From the NCBI GenBank assembly GCA_900541505.1, contig UQKK01000055.1, forward strand, positions 1 through 18,953: a DNA stretch of 18,953 nt, read 5' to 3'. Positions within the stretch are counted from its first letter, which is position 1. Each line of letters starts with the position of its first letter. Below, piece by piece: positions 1 through 6,974 of this stretch. The stretch comes from an uncultured Ruminococcus sp. (lineage in GTDB: Bacteria > Bacillota > Clostridia > Lachnospirales > Lachnospiraceae). Made by a program: the position numbers and the translations under genes. The notes beneath the pieces were generated by a model that saw only the letters and a program-made list of their open reading frames with translations, searched no databases and was not told the DNA's origin.

Positions 1-26
1 GAAGAGGTTTCGGTCTCTTCCCTTTA
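1..26 (+). terminator. possible intrinsic terminator at window edge
   Basis: A six-base-pair stem (GAAGAG at 1-6 with CTCTTC at 15-20) is followed by a T-rich stretch. It could end a plus-strand gene lying outside the window. The stem is short and the T-run is interrupted, so this is weak. Confidence 0.3.
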
Positions 27-200
27 TTTTTGCCAATGATAATTATACTCTAAGGTATGGACTTTGGCTCATTTCCCGGTTCCGTACCAAATTTTCAATT
101 CTGGACACTGGTCCCATTTCTGAAACGGATAGAGTGCCAAAAAGAATAAACGACTGTATATCTCCAAAAGTTTTTTGAAAAAGTGACATGAATCATATGA

Positions 201-338
201 ATACATCCTGAGCGGGAGAAGAGGCCTATACCAGATGAACTGTTCCCGCTAGTTTGGATTTTTACGTAACATGGAGAAAGGGTATCGCTCCATCATCTAA
301 CCAGATGATTTTGCGACACCCTTCTCAAGTATACATCC
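201..338 (-). ncRNA. candidate structured RNA next to the Abi gene (two stem-loops)
   Basis: The 398 bases downstream of the Abi gene hold no credible reading frame but do hold two hairpins. The larger (274-326) pairs GAGAA-GGGTGTCGC with GCGATACCC-TTTCTC on the minus strand (14 pairs, one bulge), around an inner 7-bp stem ATCATCT/AGATGAT with a GGTT loop. The smaller (211-250) has a 7-bp perfect stem AGCGGGA/TCCCGCT. Both carry the same TCATCTGGT word, and 8-bp direct repeats (ATACATCC at 201-208 and 331-338) bound the pair. One stem position is a G-U wobble on the minus strand but an A-C mismatch on the plus strand, which favours minus-strand transcription, the same as the Abi gene. I recall that AbiF-type proteins can pair with adjacent non-coding RNAs. 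That this is such an RNA is inference; a terminator cluster or a small mobile repeat is the alternative. Confidence 0.4.
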
Positions 339-398
339 GCAAATATATACCCCAATTAATACTTATACTATACACTCAGTGGTAAAAAAATGCAAGTT

Positions 399-1379
399 TT
401 ATATATAATTTTTCAAAATATTCATCCGAAATGATACGTCTGGATGAATTACAATTGCCGCCACATTGGAATTAACAGATTTTCTGTAACGCTCCACTAT
501 TTTCTCAAACGCTCTAATAAATATTTTAATTTCTGTCTTAGATACCCTGAGTAATTTCATATAGTAACACATGAGGATAATATAGTCCCCAATCGTTTTA
601 AAATTCACATACGGCAACCCCATCTCAAACTTCAGGCATTGTTTCATAGCATTGTTGGGATCAATATTACGAAATCTTGTGTCAAAAACTACAGCATTGT
701 GTGCAATTGCATTTCGCAAATCCTTCAGCGTATAAATATATTTGTATATCAACTCTCTGTTCGTATCACTAGAAATATTTAGTCCTAAGCGTTTAGAAAT
801 ATCGTCCCTAACGTCATATGTAAGACACGATAGCAGGTACCCAAAATCTCCCATCGTCATGATTTCAAATAGCGCCCAAACAGGAACATCCGAAGATCCC
901 TTATTATAAAAATGTACTATTTTAGGATTGTTTTTCTTATATGCATATGCAAGGTTTGACTGGATAGATTTTTGCAAATTCAGTTTATTCTGTTGCATTT
1001 TCTTTTTCTGTTCCACAGTCGCATTAGCTGGTGCATTATGATATCCGCTGACAGCTTTATCATACATATTCTGAATAGATTCCGATTTTGATTTTGTCAA
1101 TATACTTTCTAATGCGATATTTTTCACTGCAGTCTCAATATACATCATTTTCGCATAAAATAATGCTTTCAAATCGGAATCATATTCAATGGTCGCATAG
1201 ACTTCGTCATAAGAAACAAATGGTAATCTCTTTTGTGCATTTTTAAAGAAACGGTATCCTTTATATCCATGAAAATACCCTGTATTAATTAGCTGACGTT
1301 TCTGTTTTCCTCCACTTATTTTAATTCCACTGTCGTCGCGAAGATGCCGCATCAAAGCATCTGTTGTTTTATAACTCAT
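399..1379 (-). CDS. Abi family (Abi_2/AbiF-like) abortive infection protein
   Basis: This is a protein of about 326 residues resembling the Abi_2 family, a phage-defence group thought to act as HEPN-fold RNases that shut down the infected cell. The N-terminus has the family's short opening (KTTDALMRHLRD) followed by a NTGYFHGYKGYRFF segment, matching the usual 'INYYRLSGY' block. Near residue 230 lies LRNAIAHN, an RX4H motif typical of catalytic HEPN domains. No signal peptide or membrane segment is seen. I start it at the second ATG (1379): an AGGGGAG ribosome binding site precedes it, whereas the upstream ATG at 1398-1400 overlaps the likely -10 box. The gene is clearly more AT-rich than the operon beside it and has its own promoter, so it is probably acquired. 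It is a single gene with no restriction or Cas partner. Family assignment is good; phage target and trigger are unknown. Confidence 0.82.
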   Translation of the reverse strand: MSYKTTDALMRHLRDDSGIKISGGKQKRQLINTGYFHGYKGYRFFKNAQKRLPFVSYDEVYATIEYDSDLKALFYAKMMYIETAVKNIALESILTKSKSESIQNMYDKAVSGYHNAPANATVEQKKKMQQNKLNLQKSIQSNLAYAYKKNNPKIVHFYNKGSSDVPVWALFEIMTMGDFGYLLSCLTYDVRDDISKRLGLNISSDTNRELIYKYIYTLKDLRNAIAHNAVVFDTRFRNIDPNNAMKQCLKFEMGLPYVNFKTIGDYIILMCYYMKLLRVSKTEIKIFIRAFEKIVERYRKSVNSNVAAIVIHPDVSFRMNILKNYI

Positions 1380-1398
1380 AATATAGACATCTCCCCTC

Positions 1399-1426
1399 AT
1401 TATAGATAGTATTGTTATAATTTGAA
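1399..1426 (-). promoter_or_regulatory. promoter of the Abi gene
   Basis: On the minus strand a perfect -10 box TATAAT (1399-1404) lies 16 bases from a -35-like TTCAAA (1421-1426, four of six consensus bases). Transcription would begin just ahead of the AGGGGAG ribosome binding site. This supports start 1379, because the upstream ATG overlaps the -10 box. The promoter sits between the end of the metabolic operon and the Abi gene, and no terminator separates them. Confidence 0.55.
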
Positions 1427-1448
1427 TACATACAACATCCGTATGCCC

Positions 1449-2165
1449 TTACCCCTTTTCTTTCACATGGAAATGTATCTGCCTTAGTTCTTCCACATCA
1501 TCGCAGATAGGATGCAGCGGACACAAATCGCAGTCCAGGATAATATTTTTCAGGATATGGTCGAAGGCATCCGTGATTGCCTCCGCCCTCTTTCCCTGCT
1601 CCATCAGCTCTTTTATCGCCGGGAGCGCTTCTGTGATAAACAGTACCTGGACATGTTTTGCTCCCAGCTCTCTTTTATACTTACTGATGATGATTCTGCC
1701 AATGGTGGCAAAGTCAAGTCCTCTCTTAACTGCCTTCTTGCTGACGCGGACCTGCTCTCTTCGCTCCATGCTCGACGAGAGCATCATGTATCCCTCCGGG
1801 ATAATTTTAAAGCGCGCAAATTCCAGCTTCTTGATTTCCCGGTACGCCTTATCCTCATCCTCCGGGAAATCCGTCTGGATAAAGGTAATTCTCGTAAAGG
1901 GCACATCCTTTTTTATCTCCTGCAAATCCGGTCCGTACAGCAGAATCTTATCTTCCCCCACGAGTTCCCGCGAGGAGGTCACAGCCTGATAGCAGGTAGA
2001 GGGAAAATCCCTGCTGCCCAATTCAAATGCCACTTCCTTTTTCAGCAGAAATTCATTGTCAGAAAGCAGCTTCCACCGCTTCGGCTCTTTTTTCGTCAAG
2101 TCCCGGCAGCTGCAGGGCTTTAAAATTTCCCGCGTTGCCTCGATTACTTTGTCATATACCTGCAT
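1449..2165 (-). CDS. short homologue of acetyl-CoA synthase beta subunit (AcsB/CdhC-like), no full A-cluster
   Basis: The last gene of the operon, 238 residues. Residues 44-82 (EVAFELGSRDF...LLYGPDL) and 134-180 (RREQVRVSKKAVKRGLDFATIGRII...HVQVLFITE) resemble, from memory, the middle region of the CO dehydrogenase/acetyl-CoA synthase beta subunit (ELG, GPDI, and the VRVSKDAVEKGF...IGEIL block). Full AcsB/CdhC continues into a nickel-iron-sulfur A-cluster domain with CxxC-x8-C and further cysteines. Here the chain ends soon after CDLCPLHPIC (C212, C215, C221), and there is a CSC pair at residues 18-20. It therefore cannot build a normal A-cluster but could bind a metal or an Fe-S cluster. It starts two bases after the stop of the small membrane gene, implying translational coupling. 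The role is unknown: scaffold, metal carrier or subunit. The family link is from remembered motifs and should be tested by profile search. Confidence 0.65.
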   Translation of the reverse strand: MQVYDKVIEATREILKPCSCRDLTKKEPKRWKLLSDNEFLLKKEVAFELGSRDFPSTCYQAVTSSRELVGEDKILLYGPDLQEIKKDVPFTRITFIQTDFPEDEDKAYREIKKLEFARFKIIPEGYMMLSSSMERREQVRVSKKAVKRGLDFATIGRIIISKYKRELGAKHVQVLFITEALPAIKELMEQGKRAEAITDAFDHILKNIILDCDLCPLHPICDDVEELRQIHFHVKEKG

Positions 2166-2167
2166 GG

Positions 2168-2335
2168 CTAAATCTTATCCTCTACCTTCTTGGAATTATG
2201 GTAATTCGTCAGCTTGTCATAGACAAATTCCACCAGCTTGGAATCCGCGTTGGTGATGTAGATGGTAAAGAGCACCCCCAGGATGGCAGTGCAGGCGACA
2301 AGCAGTTTCAGTAAAATCCGCACTGTTCTTTTCAT
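2168..2335 (-). CDS. 55-residue single-helix membrane protein
   Basis: A small gene encoding 55 residues. It starts MKRTVRILLKLL and has one hydrophobic helix at about residues 7-27, a positively charged N-terminus, and a polar, lysine-rich C-terminal tail (about 28-55). The charge pattern predicts N-in, C-out, or possibly an uncleaved signal anchor. An AAGGGAG ribosome binding site lies about 9 bases before the ATG. It sits 17 bases after the activator gene and 2 bases before the acetyl-CoA-synthase-like gene, so it is embedded in the operon and probably translated. I do not recognise the family. It may tether the last gene's product or the enzyme complex to the membrane; that is inference. 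Confidence 0.6.
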   Translation of the reverse strand: MKRTVRILLKLLVACTAILGVLFTIYITNADSKLVEFVYDKLTNYHNSKKVEDKI

Positions 2336-2352
2336 GCTAACCGCTCCCTTCT

Positions 2353-3144
2353 CTATAAATCCAGCCCTTTCTGTCTCGCAAACTCCGCCGCTCCTAAGGC
2401 ACCCATAAGCTGCGGGTCAATCGGCAGTTCAATGACTTTGAGACGCAGTACTTTTTCAATCGCCTTTTTCAGTCCCTCGTTCTTGGCGCATCCTCCGGTC
2501 AGTGTCACCGCGTCCTTTGCCCCTGCCTTCTTCGCCATGACAAAGCACCGTTTCGCCACCGCCTGCTGGATTCCCGCGGCAATCTCATCTCTGGGCTTTC
2601 CCTCGCCCACTAAGGTGATGACCTCGGACTCGGCAAATACTGTACACTGCGCTGTGATGGGAATGACGTTCTTTGCCGAAAGACTCAGTTTTGAAAATTC
2701 ATCCAGCGTGACCTCGAACGCGTTTGCCATGGATTCAAAAAAGCGCCCTGTACCCGCAGCACATTTGTCGTTCATGGCAAAGGTCTTCACTGTCCCGTCC
2801 GTATCCACGGCAATGCCCTTGACGTCCTGTCCGCCGATATCAATGATGGCGCGCACGGAGGGGTCTGTCACATGGACGCCCATGGCGTGGCAGCTGATTT
2901 CTGAAATATTTTCATCCGCCTGGGGCACCTTGTTCCGCCCGTATCCTGTCCCGATTAAGTATGTCAAATCCGAAACCTTTGCTAGCCCCGCTTCCTCGAT
3001 GGCTTTGTCAAGCCCCGCCTTGGCGCTCTCGGCGCTGTTTATCTTGCTCTTGATGGTATTGCTGGAGACGATATGCCCCTCCTCGTCTAAAATCACTGTT
3101 TTCGTGTAGGTTGAGCCCACATCACATCCTCCGAAATATTTCAT
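2353..3144 (-). CDS. 2-hydroxyacyl-CoA dehydratase activator ATPase (HgdC/BcrA/BadF family)
   Basis: This 263-residue protein is a BadF/BadG/BcrA/BcrD-type ATPase. Homodimers of this family hold one bridging [4Fe-4S] cluster and use ATP to inject single low-potential electrons into the catalytic partner. The actin-like phosphate-binding motifs GCDVGSTYTKT (residues 6-16) and DIGGQDVK (102-109) are present. So are both cluster cysteines: C128 in NDKCAAGTGRFFE and C167 in AQCTVFAESEV. TGGCAKNEG near residue 217 is the usual C-terminal nucleotide motif. Length matches single-domain activators such as HgdC (about 260). An AAGGAGG ribosome binding site overlaps the stop of the upstream dehydratase gene, 14 bases away, so the two are coupled. 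The reductant is presumably ferredoxin or flavodoxin; neither is encoded here. Confidence 0.92.
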   Translation of the reverse strand: MKYFGGCDVGSTYTKTVILDEEGHIVSSNTIKSKINSAESAKAGLDKAIEEAGLAKVSDLTYLIGTGYGRNKVPQADENISEISCHAMGVHVTDPSVRAIIDIGGQDVKGIAVDTDGTVKTFAMNDKCAAGTGRFFESMANAFEVTLDEFSKLSLSAKNVIPITAQCTVFAESEVITLVGEGKPRDEIAAGIQQAVAKRCFVMAKKAGAKDAVTLTGGCAKNEGLKKAIEKVLRLKVIELPIDPQLMGALGAAEFARQKGLDL

Positions 3145-3158
3145 CTTCTCCTACCTCC

Positions 3159-4805
3159 TTACCATGTTATCTCGTCGTCATAGTCTACGTAAGTCGGGTC
3201 AAGCGGTTCTTCCCTGAATACGGTTGACATATATTTGTTTACCGCGTCGCGCATCGCCTTTCTGGAAACCGTCCTGGGGTCCATCAAATCGTGCTGTACC
3301 CAGATGAGGTGGATTCCCCTCTCCCTCGCCTGGTCCTCGAACAGACCATGCAGCCCGCCGAAGTTCTTGCAGGACACGTGGTCGTACATGATGACAATAT
3401 TGGCATTGAATTTCTCACACATCTTCCAGCACTCGTCCAGGGCGTTCACATAGCCGCCGTTGCTGTGGGAGCGCATCATCATCCGCTCATATGCCATCGC
3501 CATGTCTGTAAGCGCCTGCTCCTCATCGCCGATATGATAAAAATGATGGCTTAGCATACACTCCATATCCACCAGCGTGCAGATTCCCCAGGTGTGCTGC
3601 GCCCAGGTTGTAAAGTGGGTGTAATAGTGTGCGGGACAACACCAGACAATGGCGCGGTATTTGTAGTCTTTTCTATCCGCCTCCTTGTCTTCCTGGTAGC
3701 CTTTCAGCATCATCTTTGTCACTTTTTCGTCCTGTTTTATCATATACGAATCCAGACAAGCAGCCGTCTGGAACTCGTACTCTCTCTGCAGGGAAAGGGC
3801 GCTGCCTACCACCTGGGGATAAGGCGTACAGTTCACATCCCATTTGTCCAGCATACACTGGGTAGATTTATTGTACTCTTTTGCTTTCTCCCAGAACGCA
3901 TCCCAGTCCCATTTCACATGGTAAGTCTCTTCAATGAAACGAATACAGTTCTTCAAATCCTTCACCGCGTAGACATTCGCCTGGGGCTCATTGAACCGCT
4001 GGGGCGGAGTCAGGGTAAAGCTTGGCAGTTCTCTCATATAGCGGTCCATAAAGAGCGCCGCTCCCAAAGACCCGTCACAGGGCATGGAGCTGGTGATAAA
4101 AGAACTTCCCACCCTCGGATAATCATTGACAATCGCGCATCCGACTTCCGCTGACGGCAGCGGGCACACATCCGGCGCCATTCCCATCCGCTCCGCCGCG
4201 TCCACATAGTAGAGGTTCGCGTACTGGTCCACCTCGCCGGGCAGACAAACCGGGGACATGGCAATATCTATCCAGTCCAGCATGGGGAATCCCGCCATGA
4301 TAATGGACGGCGTCATCTCGTCAAACATCACCGTTTTTGCCCGCAGCGCCGCCGCGCGCTTATTTTTCGGAGAATTTAGATTTTCATCCCGCTCCAGTAT
4401 GCTGGCAATGACTTCCACAGAATTATGTACCACACTGTAGAACTGCTCCTGGGTGTACCGAAGCTGCTTGCCGCGCAGCCCTAACTTGTGCCTGTCCAGC
4501 ATATTGGCGACTGTCAGATAGGATGCCATCCACGGATAGCGGGCAAAGGATTTCATCAGAGCTGCCGGATGTTTCCCCAGCTTCGCCAGCATGAAGCCAT
4601 AGACTTTCAGCCAGGAGGCAAAATCATATGCCGTATCCTTCACACCTTTCCACTCTCTCTGATTCAGAGAACGGTATCCTTCTGTATAATAATCTCCCAG
4701 CCCTTTGTTGTGCAGCTTGACTCTGGGCTTTCCGTAATGCTTCAAATCTCTCACCACATCCGGGGCCGCCTTTTTTATTTTCTGAAACAATGCTTTTTTC
4801 TTCAT
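3159..4805 (-). CDS. 2-hydroxyacyl-CoA dehydratase / benzoyl-CoA reductase family subunit, long form
   Basis: A 548-residue protein of the HgdA/HgdB - BcrB/BcrC family, the oxygen-sensitive Fe-S component that receives electrons from the activator. The C-terminal part (about 385-530: VWCCPAHYY, YDHVSCKNFGGLHGLFED, then RTVSRKAMRDAVNKYMSTV) is typical. Cysteines that could bind the cluster include C187, C214 (PDVCPLPSAEVG), C243 (SSMPCDGSLG), C389-C390 and C479. It is longer than usual dehydratase subunits (about 375-480) because of a basic, helical N-terminal segment of some 100 residues (KKKALFQKIKKAAPDVV...) that I cannot match to a domain. Its ATG overlaps the stop of the partner gene by four bases (ATGA), so equal amounts of both subunits are expected. 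The substrate is not predictable: no CoA-transferase or ligase lies nearby. Confidence 0.82.
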   Translation of the reverse strand: MKKKALFQKIKKAAPDVVRDLKHYGKPRVKLHNKGLGDYYTEGYRSLNQREWKGVKDTAYDFASWLKVYGFMLAKLGKHPAALMKSFARYPWMASYLTVANMLDRHKLGLRGKQLRYTQEQFYSVVHNSVEVIASILERDENLNSPKNKRAAALRAKTVMFDEMTPSIIMAGFPMLDWIDIAMSPVCLPGEVDQYANLYYVDAAERMGMAPDVCPLPSAEVGCAIVNDYPRVGSSFITSSMPCDGSLGAALFMDRYMRELPSFTLTPPQRFNEPQANVYAVKDLKNCIRFIEETYHVKWDWDAFWEKAKEYNKSTQCMLDKWDVNCTPYPQVVGSALSLQREYEFQTAACLDSYMIKQDEKVTKMMLKGYQEDKEADRKDYKYRAIVWCCPAHYYTHFTTWAQHTWGICTLVDMECMLSHHFYHIGDEEQALTDMAMAYERMMMRSHSNGGYVNALDECWKMCEKFNANIVIMYDHVSCKNFGGLHGLFEDQARERGIHLIWVQHDLMDPRTVSRKAMRDAVNKYMSTVFREEPLDPTYVDYDDEITW

Positions 4806-6013
4806 GCTCTCTGCTCCCCCTTCCTGCGCGCTTTGATTTTCTTAATCTCCAGACTCTCCACAAACGCCTGCACCCTGGTTCTCAATTGTCCGCTGGACTT
4901 TGCCTGATAGGGACGGTCGATGGACAGCGTGGGAATCTGGTACTCCTCCGTGAGCACATGGCTCTGCAGTGTCCGCTCATAGGACCAGTAGGTGCAGAAC
5001 TTCATTTGCTCGTAAATGATGCCATCCGCATGATATTCCTCCACCAGTTTCGCCTCCTGCTCCTGACGGAAACGGATTTTACCAGGCGTCACATACCTCG
5101 GACATGCAGTCTGCGCGATATTGAAGCGCACAATCTGGGTCAGCACATCCTCCGTATCATTTAGAGGTATCTCCTGCCGTCCCGGAATCGAGCCGTAGCA
5201 GAAACGGTCCGCCGCTACATAGGCGCCGCTCTCCTCCACCAAATCAATCATGTCCGGGTCGTCAATCTCCCCGCCCACAATGACAACACGGGCGCGGAAC
5301 TTTGACTTTTTATCCGGCTTTCTCGTCTTTAATTCTTCCAGAGTCTCTCTTAACTTATCCATAAGTAAATCGTGGGGACACACATAGGTGGCGAGCACAA
5401 TCTTGTGGAACTCCGCCCCCGTAATGACCGGGTTCTCTGCCTTTCGCATCTCTCCCATCTCCGTGATGATACGGCAGAGTTCATTGTGCGCCTCCACTGC
5501 TTTGCGCATCGCCTCGTCGGAGATATCTGTGCCGTACCTCTCATGGAGCGGGACCAACACCTTCCTGCGAAGCTGCTCCACTACGTGTTCCACGGTAATC
5601 TCCTCATCCTTGCCGGGGACATCCACATAACTGATAAAAAACTTCTCCTTATCCGCGCCTTTGATATCCAAAAGCTCCATATTCTCATAGCAGCGGTTCA
5701 TACATTCGCAGATGTCCACCCCCGCGATGGCGTCCAGGAACTGGAAACCGCCCTCTATCGCTCTCTCCAAAAGCGCTCTGGAAAATTCACAGGCACTGCT
5801 CGCCAAGTAGTAGGTCGCAATGTCCGTGGAACCCATGCGGGGCGCCCGAAGCCTGACGGAAAAGCAGTTGTCCAGATTCAGAAGCACCTCCGGGATATGG
5901 AAACACGTATATCCCACGGCAATCCTGCCATCTGACTGGGCTTCCTTTACCAGGTCATTCAGGGCATTGTCCAGCAGCCCTTCAAAATAGAGCATATGCT
6001 TTAAATCCTTCAT
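4802..6013 (-). CDS. 2-hydroxyacyl-CoA dehydratase / benzoyl-CoA reductase family subunit, short form
   Basis: A 403-residue partner of the long dehydratase subunit. Family features run the whole length: GYTCFHIPEVLL near residue 35, SSACEFSRA (C75), CECMNRC (C102, C104, C108), FCYGSIPG (C272), TACPR (C304) and KFCTYWSYE (C340), ending in the usual SSGQLRTRVQAFVESL. The spacing of C75, C104/C108 and C340 fits the three cluster-binding cysteines of characterised dehydratases; the extra cysteines leave open a larger double-cubane-type cluster. I start it at 6013, not the upstream ATG at 6037, because AAGGAGG sits seven bases before the later ATG. The gene follows the CooC-like ATPase after 77 bases with no visible terminator. 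It is likely a cytoplasmic Fe-S enzyme subunit; reaction unassigned. Confidence 0.85.
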   Translation of the reverse strand: MKDLKHMLYFEGLLDNALNDLVKEAQSDGRIAVGYTCFHIPEVLLNLDNCFSVRLRAPRMGSTDIATYYLASSACEFSRALLERAIEGGFQFLDAIAGVDICECMNRCYENMELLDIKGADKEKFFISYVDVPGKDEEITVEHVVEQLRRKVLVPLHERYGTDISDEAMRKAVEAHNELCRIITEMGEMRKAENPVITGAEFHKIVLATYVCPHDLLMDKLRETLEELKTRKPDKKSKFRARVVIVGGEIDDPDMIDLVEESGAYVAADRFCYGSIPGRQEIPLNDTEDVLTQIVRFNIAQTACPRYVTPGKIRFRQEQEAKLVEEYHADGIIYEQMKFCTYWSYERTLQSHVLTEEYQIPTLSIDRPYQAKSSGQLRTRVQAFVESLEIKKIKARRKGEQRA

Positions 6014-6090
6014 AAACGTCCTCCTTACATCCTCCATGTCAACGCTGCCGTTTCACGATAAAGCCGCGCATTTTATGAGCGCCTCTCGCC

Positions 6091-6858
6091 TCACGGCAGT
6101 ATCCCGAATTTCCTCATGCCCTCTCTCACCTTGCAGACGATGGGGGAATCCGCAGGCAGCTCTAGGATACTTCGTCCCTCGAAATCATAGAGCGCCAACG
6201 CTTTATCCGGCGGGATTGCCGCCAGCAGTTCCATATCTCCCAGGGCAATCCGCTCCACAAGGGAAGGCTCCTCAACGCGGTTTAAGATGAGTCCGATGCG
6301 GTCATATTTCACCAAATCCATCGCCACATCCTCTATGGTTCTGATGACCTCTATTCCTTTTTTGCTCGTATCGGACACCAGAAGCAGATGGGTCACTTTC
6401 TCCATAACCCTCCGGTTAATCTGCTCAATCCCTGCCTCCCCGTCGATAACCACATAGTCAAACTGTCCTGAAATCATGGTGATGACATCTTTTAAATAGG
6501 AGTTGATACGGCAGTAACATCCCGCGGACTCCGGTCGTCCGATTGCCAGGAAGGCAAAGCCGTCCTTCTCCACCAGCGCCTCCGCTATCTTGTACCGGGA
6601 TTCGGATAAAAGCTCCATCGCCTCCTCGTTCTTCCCGCCCTCCACATTTTTCACGATTTCGATGCGGATGTCATCCAGGGTCGTCTCCGTCTCTATCCCC
6701 AGAGCAGTCGCAAGCCCCACAGCGGGGTCGGCATCGATTGCCAGTATCTTCTTCTCCGGAAACGTCTCCGCCAGCAGTTTTACCAGCGCCGCCGAGATGG
6801 AGGTCTTGCCGACTCCGCCCTTTCCCGTCAGCGCGATAATCTTCGTCTCTCTGTCCAT
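6091..6858 (-). CDS. CooC/AcsF-type nickel-insertion ATPase (MinD/SIMIBI family)
   Basis: A 255-residue P-loop ATPase with a deviant Walker A (TGKGGVGKTS, residues 11-20) and DADP at 42-45. The segment IGRPESAGCYCRIN (about 106-119) contains the C114-x-C116 pair that in CooC and AcsF proteins binds nickel or zinc between two monomers. Such ATPases load nickel into CO dehydrogenase (CooC) or acetyl-CoA synthase (AcsF). Here there is no CO dehydrogenase gene, but a short acetyl-CoA-synthase-like gene ends the same operon, so a metal-delivery role in this system is plausible. AAGGAAGG precedes the ATG by about 10 bases. It lies 91 bases after the flavoprotein gene. The family call is firm; the client protein and metal are inference. 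Confidence 0.85.
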   Translation of the reverse strand: MDRETKIIALTGKGGVGKTSISAALVKLLAETFPEKKILAIDADPAVGLATALGIETETTLDDIRIEIVKNVEGGKNEEAMELLSESRYKIAEALVEKDGFAFLAIGRPESAGCYCRINSYLKDVITMISGQFDYVVIDGEAGIEQINRRVMEKVTHLLLVSDTSKKGIEVIRTIEDVAMDLVKYDRIGLILNRVEEPSLVERIALGDMELLAAIPPDKALALYDFEGRSILELPADSPIVCKVREGMRKFGILP

Positions 6859-6916
6859 AATTGTCTGTCCTTCCTTTTAAGTCTTTCCTTCTTATAGCAA
6901 ATGCATTGCCTGTTAA

Positions 6917-6974
6917 ATGCGCACCCTCAAGTGATGTCCGCACTGTCACCTAGATGCGCACTGCCAGGTGATAT
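6917..6974. repeat. imperfect direct repeat duplicating the 3' end of the flavoprotein gene
   Basis: Two 21-base units, 6917-6937 and 6954-6974, share 16 of 21 bases (ATGCGCAC...CA.GTGAT.T). The second covers the last codons of the flavoprotein gene. The first lies in the gap after it and, read in its own frame on the minus strand, spells HLRVRI-stop, against HLAVRI-stop in the gene. This looks like an old duplication of the gene end. Confidence 0.45.

Noticed and set aside
201..338. CRISPR array
   Set aside because: Only two short shared words within hairpins; no regular repeat-spacer pattern.
1512..2123. Long plus-strand open frame opposite the AcsB-like gene
   Set aside because: It is the complement of a gene with recognisable motifs, has no ribosome binding site and its product lacks domains.
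6014..6037. Earlier ATG for the short dehydratase subunit
   Set aside because: An AAGGAGG site is placed for the ATG at 6013, and the extra residues look like translated leader.
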